26,718 nt of DNA from Lachnospiraceae bacterium UBA2860 (GTDB taxonomy: Bacteria; Bacillota; Clostridia; Lachnospirales; Lachnospiraceae): the NCBI GenBank assembly GCA_002350625.1, contig DEFE01000019.1:10313-37030 (forward strand), read 5' to 3'. The translations under genes were made by a program, and so were the position numbers. The notes beneath the pieces are model-generated. The model was not told the DNA's origin, made no database searches, and was given only the letters and a program-made list of their open reading frames with translations. Shown piece by piece: positions 5,293-13,417 of the stretch; positions within the stretch are counted from its first letter, which is position 1, and each line of letters begins with the position of its first letter.

Positions 5293-7596
5293 ATGTCCCT
5301 TTGTGAAAATAGAATAAACGATGTAGAGCATGCTTAAGATCAGCGCCGCAAGCGAGAGGTAGAGGCCCGTCGCAAGGCCCGGCACCTGATAGCGGAACTC
5401 CACGCGGTTCGAGCCCGCGTGCACGCGCACGGCCATGAATCCGTTGATATCAATGATCTCCGCGTCTTCCCCGTCCACTTTGGCGCTCCATCCCGTGTCG
5501 TTCGGGATCGAGAAGAAGGCATACTTCTCGCTGTCCGCATTGATGATCGAGGAATAAGAGGACGTCGTCCGCATCACATCCGTCGAGCATTCCGCAAGGT
5601 GCTGCTCGCTGATCTCCTCGAGCGCTTCAGAGGACACCACCCCGTCCACGGCCTCGTCGTAATGGCGGAGGCACTCCTTCACGAGATCCTCTTTCTCATC
5701 GGGCACGACAAGCGTCTTCAGCATGAGAATGGCACGCAGATCCTTGTCCGACTCACCGAACTCCGTGGCAGTCATGTACGTGTTGTAGGTGAAGCCGATC
5801 GGGGGAACGGCGCCATTTTCGTAAATGAAATAGCGCTTTTTCTTCCCCTCGTAAGTCTTCAGCGGCTCGCCGAGCTCCTCCTTCTCTTCCGTCTCGTAGC
5901 GGAAGCGGGCCGACACCAGCTCATAGAGTCCCTCCGGCGGCGTCGGGGACTTGACGTCCCGCTTTAAGCCGAGCGCCGTGTAGAAGCGGAAAATCGAGCC
6001 GGACACCGTGCTGCAGAAATTCGCCGTGGACTGGAAGCCGTGCGTCAGCGTCTCCGGGTTGTCGCTGTTTGCGAACCGGTAGGACGGCCCCGGATCTTCA
6101 AATTCGCGCGAAGTCGTCAGGCGGTCATAGAGCCCGTCCGCCAGTTCCCCGTTCGCACGCTGATACAGATGCAGCAGCGCCGCCGACGTGCCGACGGCAA
6201 AGGCGCACACCATCACGCCAAAGAGGATCAGGCGCTTCTTCTCCGTCTGCGTGAGGATGACCCAGGTGAGGATCGTGCCGGCCGCGGCCACGGCGGACCA
6301 GGCCGCGAAGACGTCGTCGTGATAGATCTTGCTCGCCTCCGAGCTGCTCCACGGCACAAAGAGTAAAAACGCGATGAAGGCGATCGTGATGACGCCCCAG
6401 ATCACCGTCGCTTTCGTCACTGCTGTCTGCGAAGGCGTCGGACTCATGAAGACGAGCGAGTCATTTTCGATGCGGTCAAGCACGAGGCCGCCGGCGAGCG
6501 CAAAAAGCAGCACCGGCATGTAGAACCAGCGGTGATAAAGCCCCGCGAAGAGCGAGAAGGACGCGTTAAAGAACGGGACCACCGCCATCACGAGACACCA
6601 GATGAGCATGCGCTTCACCCAGTGCTTCCTGTACAGCATGAAAAATGCGATGACCAGCGTCATCCCGGCGAGCGGGATATACGCGGCGCAGGAGGCAAAA
6701 TTGTGCTCAATCACCGCGCTCTGGTCCGACATGACCTCGCCGGGGAAGATCAGCGCCTTCAGGATATAGAGATAGCGCTCCGCGGTAAACACGAGCGAAT
6801 TGTTGCCGTAATAATCGAACTTGACGCGCGGGTTCTGCATCGTGAAATAGACGGAAGGCAGAAGCCACGCCATGCCGAGGAGAACGCCGAGGATCCCCTC
6901 GATGAGGATTCCCGGAAGCCGCTTCCACGTCTCCTTCCCCTCGCCAAAGACATAGCGCAGAATGAAGTAGGCGATGAGGAAATACACCTCTCCGAAGAAG
7001 AAGAAATAATTGACGATCGCGTTGATGCACACCGCGAAGATGAACGGTCCGCGCCGCCTTTTCTCCATGAGATCGTCAAAGGTGATGAGGAGCAGCGGAA
7101 AGAGCGCCGCCACGTCATGAAAATGGTAAAACAGCAGATTCTCGTTCATGAAGCCCGAGAAGGCGTACATCACCGAGGCGATGAGCGCGTGGTTCGGATT
7201 CTTCACGAAGCGGCGGATCCAGAGGAAGGATGTCAGCCCGGCCACCGCGTATTTCAGGATGTAGAGCCACCCGACTATGAACATAAACATGTCGGACGGG
7301 AAAAGAAGCGACAGCCAGAAGGAAGGATTTCCCAGGATATAAAATGTCATGCCGCCGATGAAATTGGAGCCCAGGTCGAGGGACCAGTCCCAGATCACGT
7401 TGCCGGACTTCACGGCGTCATTGGCGTACATCGCAAACGGAATCTGCTGCACGTTAAAATCTCCTGCCACCGAGAAGAGGCCGCGGTGCAGGAGCATCGT
7501 CCAGGCAAAAGACAGCACGCCAAGTATAAAACTTAAAAGGAACGCGCGGAGCGCGTACTTCCGTTCGGTTCCCGATTCTGCTGCGGTTAAGGGCAT
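5266..7596 (-). CDS. YfhO family membrane protein (GT-C-like)
   Basis: A 776-residue polytopic membrane protein with about a dozen hydrophobic helices in the first 500 residues, an extracytoplasmic domain of about 230 residues, and a last helix at about 741-764. The first external loop carries GDFNVQQIPFAMY (45-57) and the SLDLGSNFIGG and LGNPSFWLSLLFP segments. The tail carries FSIPNDTGWSAKVDGE and INGFMAVRVHAGSNRVEF. These are the marks of the YfhO family (PF09586), whose Bacillus member is linked to glycosylation of lipoteichoic acid. Substrate here is unknown; addition of sugars to a surface polymer is the likely role. The start lies 18 bases after the preceding gene, so it is probably cotranscribed with it, and AAAGG lies 9 bases upstream. 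The stop codon falls inside the shared terminator. Confidence 0.9.
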   Translation of the reverse strand: MPLTAAESGTERKYALRAFLLSFILGVLSFAWTMLLHRGLFSVAGDFNVQQIPFAMYANDAVKSGNVIWDWSLDLGSNFIGGMTFYILGNPSFWLSLLFPSDMFMFIVGWLYILKYAVAGLTSFLWIRRFVKNPNHALIASVMYAFSGFMNENLLFYHFHDVAALFPLLLITFDDLMEKRRRGPFIFAVCINAIVNYFFFFGEVYFLIAYFILRYVFGEGKETWKRLPGILIEGILGVLLGMAWLLPSVYFTMQNPRVKFDYYGNNSLVFTAERYLYILKALIFPGEVMSDQSAVIEHNFASCAAYIPLAGMTLVIAFFMLYRKHWVKRMLIWCLVMAVVPFFNASFSLFAGLYHRWFYMPVLLFALAGGLVLDRIENDSLVFMSPTPSQTAVTKATVIWGVITIAFIAFLLFVPWSSSEASKIYHDDVFAAWSAVAAAGTILTWVILTQTEKKRLILFGVMVCAFAVGTSAALLHLYQRANGELADGLYDRLTTSREFEDPGPSYRFANSDNPETLTHGFQSTANFCSTVSGSIFRFYTALGLKRDVKSPTPPEGLYELVSARFRYETEEKEELGEPLKTYEGKKKRYFIYENGAVPPIGFTYNTYMTATEFGESDKDLRAILMLKTLVVPDEKEDLVKECLRHYDEAVDGVVSSEALEEISEQHLAECSTDVMRTTSSYSSIINADSEKYAFFSIPNDTGWSAKVDGEDAEIIDINGFMAVRVHAGSNRVEFRYQVPGLATGLYLSLAALILSMLYIVYSIFTKGHKKAARKFG

Positions 7597-7614
7597 AGAT
7601 GTCAGCCTTTCAGT

Positions 7615-8805
7615 TTAAAACAGGTGGAAATAGTACATGAGAAACAGCACAAAGAGAATGTCGGCGACGATCACGGCTGCAATTACCTTTGACATGACGT
7701 GCTTCTCTTTTTTCACGGGCGACGTCTGCGCGAGCTCCTCCTCGTACACGCGGCCGGCCGGAACAGCGCGCGCCGAGCGGTCCGGCACTTCCTCCGCCGT
7801 CTCTTCCGCGCCCGGTTCGGCAAAGCCGTTCATGATGGAGGCGATCTCTTCGGCCGTCACGGTCTCGATCGCCGTTCCGCACTCGTTCGCGAGCAGGTCG
7901 ACGCGCTTCATGCGGTCCGTGTTCTCGTGTCCGAGGATCCGCAGCACGAGCATGCGGTAGGTCTCGTCATACCAGTCCTCGAGCTCGTCCGGGCTCATGC
8001 GGGCGACGCGGTCGATCCGCTCCTCTCCCTCCCGGTTGTCGCTTCTGATGTTGACGTTGTTGAGAAGGAACTCGAGATGGCTGTACAGCTGATTGTTCCC
8101 GTTTTTAAGATTGTCCGGATAGGACTCGATCGTCGCGCCGAGCTCCGCGAGAATCGCCCGCTTTCTCCCGAGATTCCCCGCGGCGCTCGTGCTCCGGTAT
8201 TCCGTGAGCGCCCCGTAGAGCGGATTCGACGGGATGTCGGGAATCGCCGCGTCGGCCGCCTCATCGTGCGGGACGATGAATATGTATTCCTTCGCCTCTA
8301 CGTAGCGGTAATCATAGCGCAGTTTTTTCAGCATTTCGCGGATGCGCGAAAGGAGCTGCGTGTAATTGCGGATATCAAAATCATACCCTTCCGCGTCGTC
8401 CCTGTTGAAGGAGCGGCGGCTCAGCTCCGCGATATTGATCACGTACTGCAGGTAGGTGAGGGCTTCGCTCTCCGAAGGATTGCCGCTGCGGAGAATGCCG
8501 TCGATATTGAGGCCGGCGCGCATCTCGTCCGTGTCGGCGCAGCCTTCGCGCGCCTTCCACTCGGAAAAGCAGCGCTTGTCGGCGTAATTCTCCAGCGTGT
8601 ATTCCTTGTAGCCGAAGGAAAGGATGTGACTCTGAAAAAGCATCTCGATCTGGATCATGGAATCGTGCAGATCAAAATCGAGCAGGTCATAGGCCTCCCC
8701 TTCGCGCGCCTCCCGGGCCGCCGCTTCATTTTCATCCACGATCCCGCGGACCGCCGCCCCGAGCGCATCGAGCTCGTAGACGCTCCCTTCGATGTCTTCC
8801 TTCAT
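7615..8805 (-). CDS. Unknown protein with a C-terminal membrane anchor
   Basis: A protein of 396 residues with no signal peptide. Residues 1-325 look soluble, helical and acidic, with LEFLLNNVNIRSDN near 244-257. Residues 326-370 form a low-complexity Ala/Glu/Pro linker. Residues 373-395 form a single hydrophobic helix ending YYFHLF, so the protein is tail-anchored with its bulk in the cytoplasm. The NNVNIR stretch recalls helical domains in uncharacterised clostridial proteins, but I cannot name a family. ATG at 8805 was chosen over the adjacent GTG at 8808 because AGGGGAG lies 7 bases before it. It sits 32 bases after the aminopeptidase and 18 bases before the YfhO-family gene, consistent with one operon. 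Function unknown. Confidence 0.8.
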   Translation of the reverse strand: MKEDIEGSVYELDALGAAVRGIVDENEAAAREAREGEAYDLLDFDLHDSMIQIEMLFQSHILSFGYKEYTLENYADKRCFSEWKAREGCADTDEMRAGLNIDGILRSGNPSESEALTYLQYVINIAELSRRSFNRDDAEGYDFDIRNYTQLLSRIREMLKKLRYDYRYVEAKEYIFIVPHDEAADAAIPDIPSNPLYGALTEYRSTSAAGNLGRKRAILAELGATIESYPDNLKNGNNQLYSHLEFLLNNVNIRSDNREGEERIDRVARMSPDELEDWYDETYRMLVLRILGHENTDRMKRVDLLANECGTAIETVTAEEIASIMNGFAEPGAEETAEEVPDRSARAVPAGRVYEEELAQTSPVKKEKHVMSKVIAAVIVADILFVLFLMYYFHLF

Positions 8806-8837
8806 CACAGAACTCCCCTTTTATTGCCCCTTATCTT

Positions 8838-10265
8838 TTACTGATTCCTGAAGTCCGCGTTCTCAAGGAAAGCCTTGTACGCGCGGAACGCTTCATAGAG
8901 ATCCGCCTTGCTCGTCGCCTCATAAGGCGCGTGCATGTTGAGAACAGCCACGCCGCTGTCGATGACATTCATGCCGTAGAGAGCGAGGATGTAAGCGATC
9001 GTCCCGCCGCCGCCGATGTCGACCTTGCCGAGCTCCGCCGTCTGCGTGCACACGGAGGCGTCGTCGAATATGCCTCTTAAGTGCGCGATGAATTCGGCAT
9101 TTGCGTCATTGGAGCCCGATTTGCCGCGCGATCCCGTAAACTTGTTGAACACGAGGCCGGATCCCATGAAGGCCGCATTCTTCTTCTCAAAGAAGGAAGC
9201 GTAGAGCGGATCATACGCCGCGCTCACATCCGAAGAGAGCATGCAGCTGTTCGCAAGCGTGCGGCGGAGCGCAAGCTCGCTGTAGCAGCCGGCGAGGTTC
9301 ATGACCTCGGCGAGCGCATTTTCAAAGAAATGCGAGCGCATGCCGGTCGCGCCGACCGAGCCGATCTCCTCCTTGTCGACAAGCAGGCAGCAGGAGGTGC
9401 GCTTGATCTTCTTCGCCTCAAAGATCGCGCGCATCGAGGGATAAGCGCACACGCGGTCATCCTGTCCGTACGCGAGGATCATGCTGCGGTCAAAGCCCGC
9501 CTCTCTCGCCTTGCCGGCCGGCACGATCTCGAGCTCCGCGGACTCGAAGTCCGCCTCCTCGATGCCGTAGTCTCTCTTCAGGATCTTGAGAATCGCCTCC
9601 TTCACGGCGTCCTTCTTCTCATCCTGACCGTCTTCCTTCTTCTTGTCCGCGTCGATGACGACCGGGCTCGAGCCGATGATGAGGTCGAGATCCTCTCCCT
9701 CGACGACCTTGGCGCCTGTCTTCTCAAGCTGCTGCTGCGCCAGATGAATCAGGATGTCCGACACGAAGAAGACCGGATCGTCCTCATCCTCGCCGATGCT
9801 TAAGACGACGGTGCTGCCGTCCTTCTTCACGACCACGCCGTGAAGGGCGAGCGGCTGCGCGACATAGTGATACTTCTTGATGCCGCCATAGTAATGCGTA
9901 TCAAGGTACGCGATGCTGCTGTCTTCATAGAGCGGGTTCTGCTTGACGTCGAGGCGCGGCGAGTCGATGTGCGCGCCGAGGATGTTGAGACCATGTTCAA
10001 ATGGTTCCGTCCCGATCTCGAAGAGCACGATGGATTTGTTCATCCACACGCTGTAGACTTTATCTCCGGCCGCAAGCTTCTTTCCCTCGCGCACGGCTTC
10101 CGAGAGTTCGATGTATCCTTCCGCCTCCGCGTCGTTCACGATGCGGTCGATGCACTCGCGCTCCGTCTTTCCCTCATTGAGAAAGCGTATATATTCTTCC
10201 GCAAATGTGTCACAGGCTTTCTGTGTCTTCAGGTCATAAGTATTCCATACGTTTTTGCGTTCCAT
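8838..10265 (-). CDS. M18 family aminopeptidase
   Basis: A cytoplasmic metallo-aminopeptidase that removes N-terminal residues, typically acidic or neutral ones, from peptides. The 475-residue length is normal for bacterial M18 enzymes. Likely metal ligands and catalytic residues are visible: H99 and D101 in GAHIDSPRLD, D269 or D270 in GQDDR, E299 and E300 in VDKEEIGS, D346 in SSDVSAAYD, and H445 in NMHAPYE. The start at 10265 (MERKNVWNTYDL) fits the family; a further 19 in-frame codons upstream, to 10322, read as non-conserved sequence. GGGAAAG lies about 9 bases before the start. It is probably the first gene of a run with the tail-anchored protein and the YfhO-family gene. A promoter overlapped by a perfect palindrome lies at 10324-10353. 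Confidence 0.95.
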   Translation of the reverse strand: MERKNVWNTYDLKTQKACDTFAEEYIRFLNEGKTERECIDRIVNDAEAEGYIELSEAVREGKKLAAGDKVYSVWMNKSIVLFEIGTEPFEHGLNILGAHIDSPRLDVKQNPLYEDSSIAYLDTHYYGGIKKYHYVAQPLALHGVVVKKDGSTVVLSIGEDEDDPVFFVSDILIHLAQQQLEKTGAKVVEGEDLDLIIGSSPVVIDADKKKEDGQDEKKDAVKEAILKILKRDYGIEEADFESAELEIVPAGKAREAGFDRSMILAYGQDDRVCAYPSMRAIFEAKKIKRTSCCLLVDKEEIGSVGATGMRSHFFENALAEVMNLAGCYSELALRRTLANSCMLSSDVSAAYDPLYASFFEKKNAAFMGSGLVFNKFTGSRGKSGSNDANAEFIAHLRGIFDDASVCTQTAELGKVDIGGGGTIAYILALYGMNVIDSGVAVLNMHAPYEATSKADLYEAFRAYKAFLENADFRNQ

Positions 10266-10323
10266 ATCGCTGTCTTTCCCTTCTTTTGATCGGCAGATGT
10301 GCTGCATTTCTGCCCGACACATA

Positions 10324-10353
10324 AGTTTACACCCGCTTCATGCAGGTGTAAAC
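10324..10353 (-). promoter_or_regulatory. Promoter overlapped by a perfect palindrome, upstream of the aminopeptidase
   Basis: GTTTACACC (10325-10333) and GGTGTAAAC (10345-10353) form a perfect 9-base inverted repeat with an 11-base spacer. On the minus strand the right arm contains TTTACA and the left arm yields TAAACT, exactly 17 bases apart: a reasonable -35 and -10 pair. A dimeric repressor bound to the two arms would cover both promoter boxes. No T run follows, so it is unlikely to be a terminator. The repeat is seen; the operator role is inferred. Confidence 0.6.
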
Positions 10354-10385
10354 AATGGGTGCTTAACTTTTCCCGGACGCTTATA

Positions 10386-11432
10386 TCAGATATCTCCTCT
10401 GTCAGATACATCCGAGTTGATCACGGCAGACGTAAATGCCGCATCCACCGTGCCGAAGCCCTTCTCCCCGTCATCACAGCAGGGATCGTTAAGGACCTTA
10501 GCCTTCGGCTTCGGAGACTTGTCGATCTTGGTCGCGTCGCCGATGCCCAGCGCTTCGGAGACAAGGCCGAGTGAAGTCACGGAAGAGGCGATGTCGCTCG
10601 GCATGTAGATCTTCGTCGCGCGTCCGTCGGCCACATCCTTCAGCGCCTCAAGGCCCTTCAGCTTGAGGACGGATTCGCTCACCTGCGCTTCATTCAGTCT
10701 CTCAAGACCTTCCGCTTCTGCCTTGTAAACAAGCTCGATCGAGCGGGCGCGGCCTTCCGCCAGAGCGACCTGCGCGTCGCGCTCCGCCTCGGCGGCAAGG
10801 ATCTTGGCCTGCTTGTCACCTTCCGCTCTCGACACGACCGCTTCCTGATGCGCCTGCGCCTCGAGGACGGTCTGCCGTCTCTCACGCTCCGCTCTCATCT
10901 GCTTGGTCATGACTTCCTCGATCTCCTTCGGCGGCTGAATATTCTTCAGCTCGACGCGGGTGACCTTGATGCCCCAGGGGTCCGTCGCCTCATCGAGGAC
11001 GGCGGCAAGGCGCGCATTGATCTGGTCGCGGCTCGTGAGCGTCTGGTCGAGCTCGAGCTCACCGATGATGTTTCTCAGCGTCGTTGCAGACAGGTTCTGG
11101 AGACCGGCGATCGGGCTCTCCACACCGTAGGTGTAAAGTCTGGGATCGAACACTCTCGCGAAGACGACGGAGTCGATGTTGATGGTGACGTTATCCTTCG
11201 TGATCACAGGCTGCGGCGGAAAATCCAGCACCTGCTCCTTCAGCGAGACCTTCTTCGCGATCCGCTCAAAGAACGGAACCTTGAGGTGAAGTCCTGCATC
11301 CCAGACAGTCTTGAATTTACCGAGATTCTCGATGACGAAGGCCTGGCCCTGCGGCACCACGCGGATATTGGCGAGGAGCAGCCACAGGATGATCACTGCC
11401 GCGACGATTCCAAGAATCATAGTCGTACTCAT
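10386..11432 (-). CDS. SPFH/stomatin-like membrane protein (paraslipin/QmcA type)
   Basis: A 348-residue protein with one N-terminal membrane helix (about residues 5-22), then an SPFH (band 7) domain starting RVVPQGQAFVIENLGKF and including PPQPVITKDNVTINID and YGVESPIAGLQNLSATTLRN. An Ala/Glu/Arg-rich coiled coil follows at about 185-260 (RAERERRQTVLEAQAHQEAV). Such proteins form large ring-like scaffolds in membrane microdomains and influence membrane proteases and lipid order. The common NfeD partner is not adjacent. The tail after about residue 305 is not typical and contains a CC pair (NDPCCDDGEKGFG). AGGAGG lies 8 bases before ATG 11432, and an extended -10 lies at 11480-11488. No terminator is visible after it, so read-through into the aminopeptidase gene is possible. 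Confidence 0.93.
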   Translation of the reverse strand: MSTTMILGIVAAVIILWLLLANIRVVPQGQAFVIENLGKFKTVWDAGLHLKVPFFERIAKKVSLKEQVLDFPPQPVITKDNVTINIDSVVFARVFDPRLYTYGVESPIAGLQNLSATTLRNIIGELELDQTLTSRDQINARLAAVLDEATDPWGIKVTRVELKNIQPPKEIEEVMTKQMRAERERRQTVLEAQAHQEAVVSRAEGDKQAKILAAEAERDAQVALAEGRARSIELVYKAEAEGLERLNEAQVSESVLKLKGLEALKDVADGRATKIYMPSDIASSVTSLGLVSEALGIGDATKIDKSPKPKAKVLNDPCCDDGEKGFGTVDAAFTSAVINSDVSDRGDI

Positions 11433-11479
11433 ATGATAATCCTCCTTATATCACTTACAGCATGTTCACTGCCTGTCAT

Positions 11480-11488
11480 ATTATAGCA
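11480..11488 (-). promoter_or_regulatory. Extended -10 promoter of the SPFH gene
   Basis: The minus strand shows TGCTATAAT, an extended -10 box, 47 bases before the start codon. No convincing -35 is present at the usual spacing, which extended -10 promoters can tolerate. Confidence 0.55.
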
Positions 11489-11526
11489 CCTTATGTGAAA
11501 ATAGTCTGTTAATTCTTTGTTAATGC

Positions 11527-11565
11527 AAAAAGCCGTCAGTTACAGGAAAACCTGATACTGACGAC
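11527..11565 (-). terminator. Terminator of the tRNA-Pro transcript
   Basis: On the minus strand GTCGTCAGT, two unpaired bases and CAGG pair around TTTT with CCTG and ACTGACGGC, followed by TTTTT. It begins 8 bases after the tRNA 3' end. It would also stop any read-through from the export operon. Confidence 0.85.
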
Positions 11566-11573
11566 TTCTTTGA

Positions 11574-11647
11574 TCGGGGCAGCGGGATTTGAACCCACGA
11601 CCTCTTGACCCCCAGTCAAGCGCGCTACCAAGCTACGCCATACCCCG
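11574..11647 (-). tRNA. tRNA-Pro (anticodon GGG)
   Basis: The minus strand folds into a 74-base cloverleaf. The acceptor CGGGGTA pairs with TGCCCCG (one G-T pair), with discriminator A. The D arm contains AGCTTGGTAGC. The anticodon stem CTTGA/TCAAG encloses the 7-base loop CTGGGGG, placing GGG at positions 34-36 (11613-11611). The T arm is GTGGG-TTCAAAT-CCCGC. No CCA is encoded. A promoter with perfect TTGACA lies upstream and a terminator downstream. Confidence 0.95.
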
Positions 11648-11679
11648 AAGTGCCTTCTTTTATGAAAAGCACGTCCTAT

Positions 11680-11708
11680 ATTATGCGTTGATTTCCGCAA
11701 TTTGTCAA
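11680..11708 (-). promoter_or_regulatory. Promoter of tRNA-Pro
   Basis: The minus strand carries TTGACA, a 17-base spacer and CATAAT, 33 bases before the tRNA. The -35 box begins only 18 bases after the stop codon of the NusG-II gene. Confidence 0.8.
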
Positions 11709-11726
11709 TGATGAATGCGGCGGAAA

Positions 11727-12143
11727 TCACCGCGCCACCGCATCCACCGCGTCGTCATCCTCAGGTACGTCTTCCCCGGAGGTCATTCCCTCCACCACGA
11801 GATGATGCGGAAGGCACACGATCACATCTCCCCTGCGGGAAATCGCGCGCTCATGAAGACAATAGCCGTCCGGACAGTCCGCCTGCGCCATTTGCGCCGT
11901 CCCGTCCTTAATCACAAGCAGGTTGTGCCCGTAATCCGTATCGATGGCAATCTCCCGGTCTTCATGCAGCGGATACGCCCCCGTCTCCTTCCCGTCGATG
12001 CGCACGACGACCAGGTCCGCCGCCCCCTGATTGGCAGCCAGGAGCCTCTGTGTAAGGAGAAGGATCCCGCCAATTGCAAGAATCATAAGGAACAGCAGCA
12101 GGTCCCTGCGATGTCTCCTGCCGTCCTCCGCACGCGCGCTCAC
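11727..12143 (-). CDS. NusG domain II-containing membrane-anchored protein
   Basis: A 138-residue protein with a basic amino end, one membrane helix at about residues 14-34, and an extracytoplasmic NusG_II-type domain (PF07009). The family signature is clear: ADCPDGYC (88-95) with its two cysteines, then AISRRGDVIVCLPHHLVVEG with a third. An acidic tail of about 18 residues follows. The domain's biochemical role is unknown; the CxxxxC pair suggests redox or metal chemistry but this is not established. The GTG start at 12143 overlaps the permease stop codon (GTGA), so it is translated together with the export operon. That linkage is less usual than the linkage to flavin or quinone genes that I recall for this family. 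Confidence 0.85.
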   Translation of the reverse strand: MSARAEDGRRHRRDLLLFLMILAIGGILLLTQRLLAANQGAADLVVVRIDGKETGAYPLHEDREIAIDTDYGHNLLVIKDGTAQMAQADCPDGYCLHERAISRRGDVIVCLPHHLVVEGMTSGEDVPEDDDAVDAVAR

Positions 12144-13402
12144 TCGCTTCTCAGCGCGTCGATCGGGTTGAGCTTCGACGCCTTGAGCGCCGGAAGAAGG
12201 CCGAAGATGATGCCGATGCCCATCGAGAAGCCAACCGCCACGATGCAGGCAGGAATGCTGATGGCAGAAGGCGTCCCCATAATATTGGAGACGACTCTCG
12301 AGAGCACGATGCCGCTCACGACGCCGATGAGTCCGCCGAGCGATGTCAGCACGGCCGCCTCCGTCAGGAACTGGGCGGCGATCTTCTTGCGCTTGGCGCC
12401 GATGGCCTTCTTAAGACCGATCTCTCTCGTTCTCTCCGTGACGGACACCAGCATGATATTCATGACGCCGATGCCGCCGACGAGCAGCGAGATCGCGGCG
12501 ATCCAGATCAGCTGGTTATTCGTCGCATTTGCCAGCTGCTGCATACGCGACGCCTCCTTTAAGAGGTCGTCCGCCGTATAGGTAAATTTGGAGCTTTGAT
12601 TGCCGACATCCTGGATCTGCTTTGATGTCAGTGCCTTCGCGACGTTGCTGCCGGCCTTCGTCATGTCGTCCGTCGACAGCGCCTGGACGGCCACGCTCTG
12701 CGGCTCGTCATAGCGGTAGACGATCGGCCAGGTATCGATCGGGATGAAAATGGTTCCGGCCGAGGTGTCCGCATAAGTCCAGTAGTCCTCGACAGAATTA
12801 ATCTTCAGCTTCGTCTGCGCGCGCTTCTCCGCGACGCCGACGACGACAAAAGGATCCGTCTGGATCTCGATGGTTTTGCCGATCGGGTTTTCCCCCTCGA
12901 AAAGCGAGGAGGCCGTGCTGCTGTCCACGATCGCACACTTGTGAAAGCTCTTGTTGTCGAAGTCCGTGAACCCCCGCCCGTAAGTGATCGCATAGTCGTT
13001 GACGGTAAAATAGTGACTGTCGATGCCCACCAGGTTGCCGTTAAACGCCGAATTTCTGAAATAGACACTGTCCGCGTAGGTCCGGCTCCTGTAGAGCGAA
13101 ACCTCCTTCACGCCCTCAAGCTTCTTAAGGCTTTGCCGCGTGTCCTCCGAGATCACGGACACACCCTTCGGCAGCCCGTTGTACTGCATCTCATAGTCGC
13201 TCTTGTCCTGCTTGAGCGTGACATTGACCACATTATTGCCCGAGCCGATCAGATTTTCCTTGATCTGCTCGTTTGTCCCGACGATGGTGGAAACGATCGC
13301 GATGATCGAAGCAATACCGATGATGATGCCGAGCATCGTCAGGAGCGAGCGGAGCTTATGGCTCCAGATTCCCTGAAAGGACAGGGTTATATTCTCTAAC
13401 AT
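12140..13402 (-). CDS. MacB/FtsX-type ABC transporter permease
   Basis: A 420-residue permease with the usual plan: a first membrane helix near 17-40 (LLTMLGIIIGIASIIAIVST), a MacB-like extracytoplasmic domain of about 230 residues, and three C-terminal helices. GIGVMNIMLVSVTERTREIG and LKKAIGAKRKKIAAQFLTEA are the conserved FtsX segment contacting the ATPase, and the protein ends LKASKLNPIDALRSE. With the ATPase and the two adaptors it should form a mechanotransmission-type exporter of peptides, lipids or antimicrobial compounds. AGGGGAG lies 5 bases before the ATG. It starts 15 bases after the second adaptor and overlaps the NusG-II gene by 4 bases. Confidence 0.95.
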   Translation of the reverse strand: MLENITLSFQGIWSHKLRSLLTMLGIIIGIASIIAIVSTIVGTNEQIKENLIGSGNNVVNVTLKQDKSDYEMQYNGLPKGVSVISEDTRQSLKKLEGVKEVSLYRSRTYADSVYFRNSAFNGNLVGIDSHYFTVNDYAITYGRGFTDFDNKSFHKCAIVDSSTASSLFEGENPIGKTIEIQTDPFVVVGVAEKRAQTKLKINSVEDYWTYADTSAGTIFIPIDTWPIVYRYDEPQSVAVQALSTDDMTKAGSNVAKALTSKQIQDVGNQSSKFTYTADDLLKEASRMQQLANATNNQLIWIAAISLLVGGIGVMNIMLVSVTERTREIGLKKAIGAKRKKIAAQFLTEAAVLTSLGGLIGVVSGIVLSRVVSNIMGTPSAISIPACIVAVGFSMGIGIIFGLLPALKASKLNPIDALRSE

Positions 13403-13417
13403 GAAGACTCCCCTTTT

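Noticed and set aside
11536..11730. Minus-strand open frame of 64 codons
   Set aside because: It runs through the tRNA-Pro gene, its promoter and its terminator, and is a chance frame.
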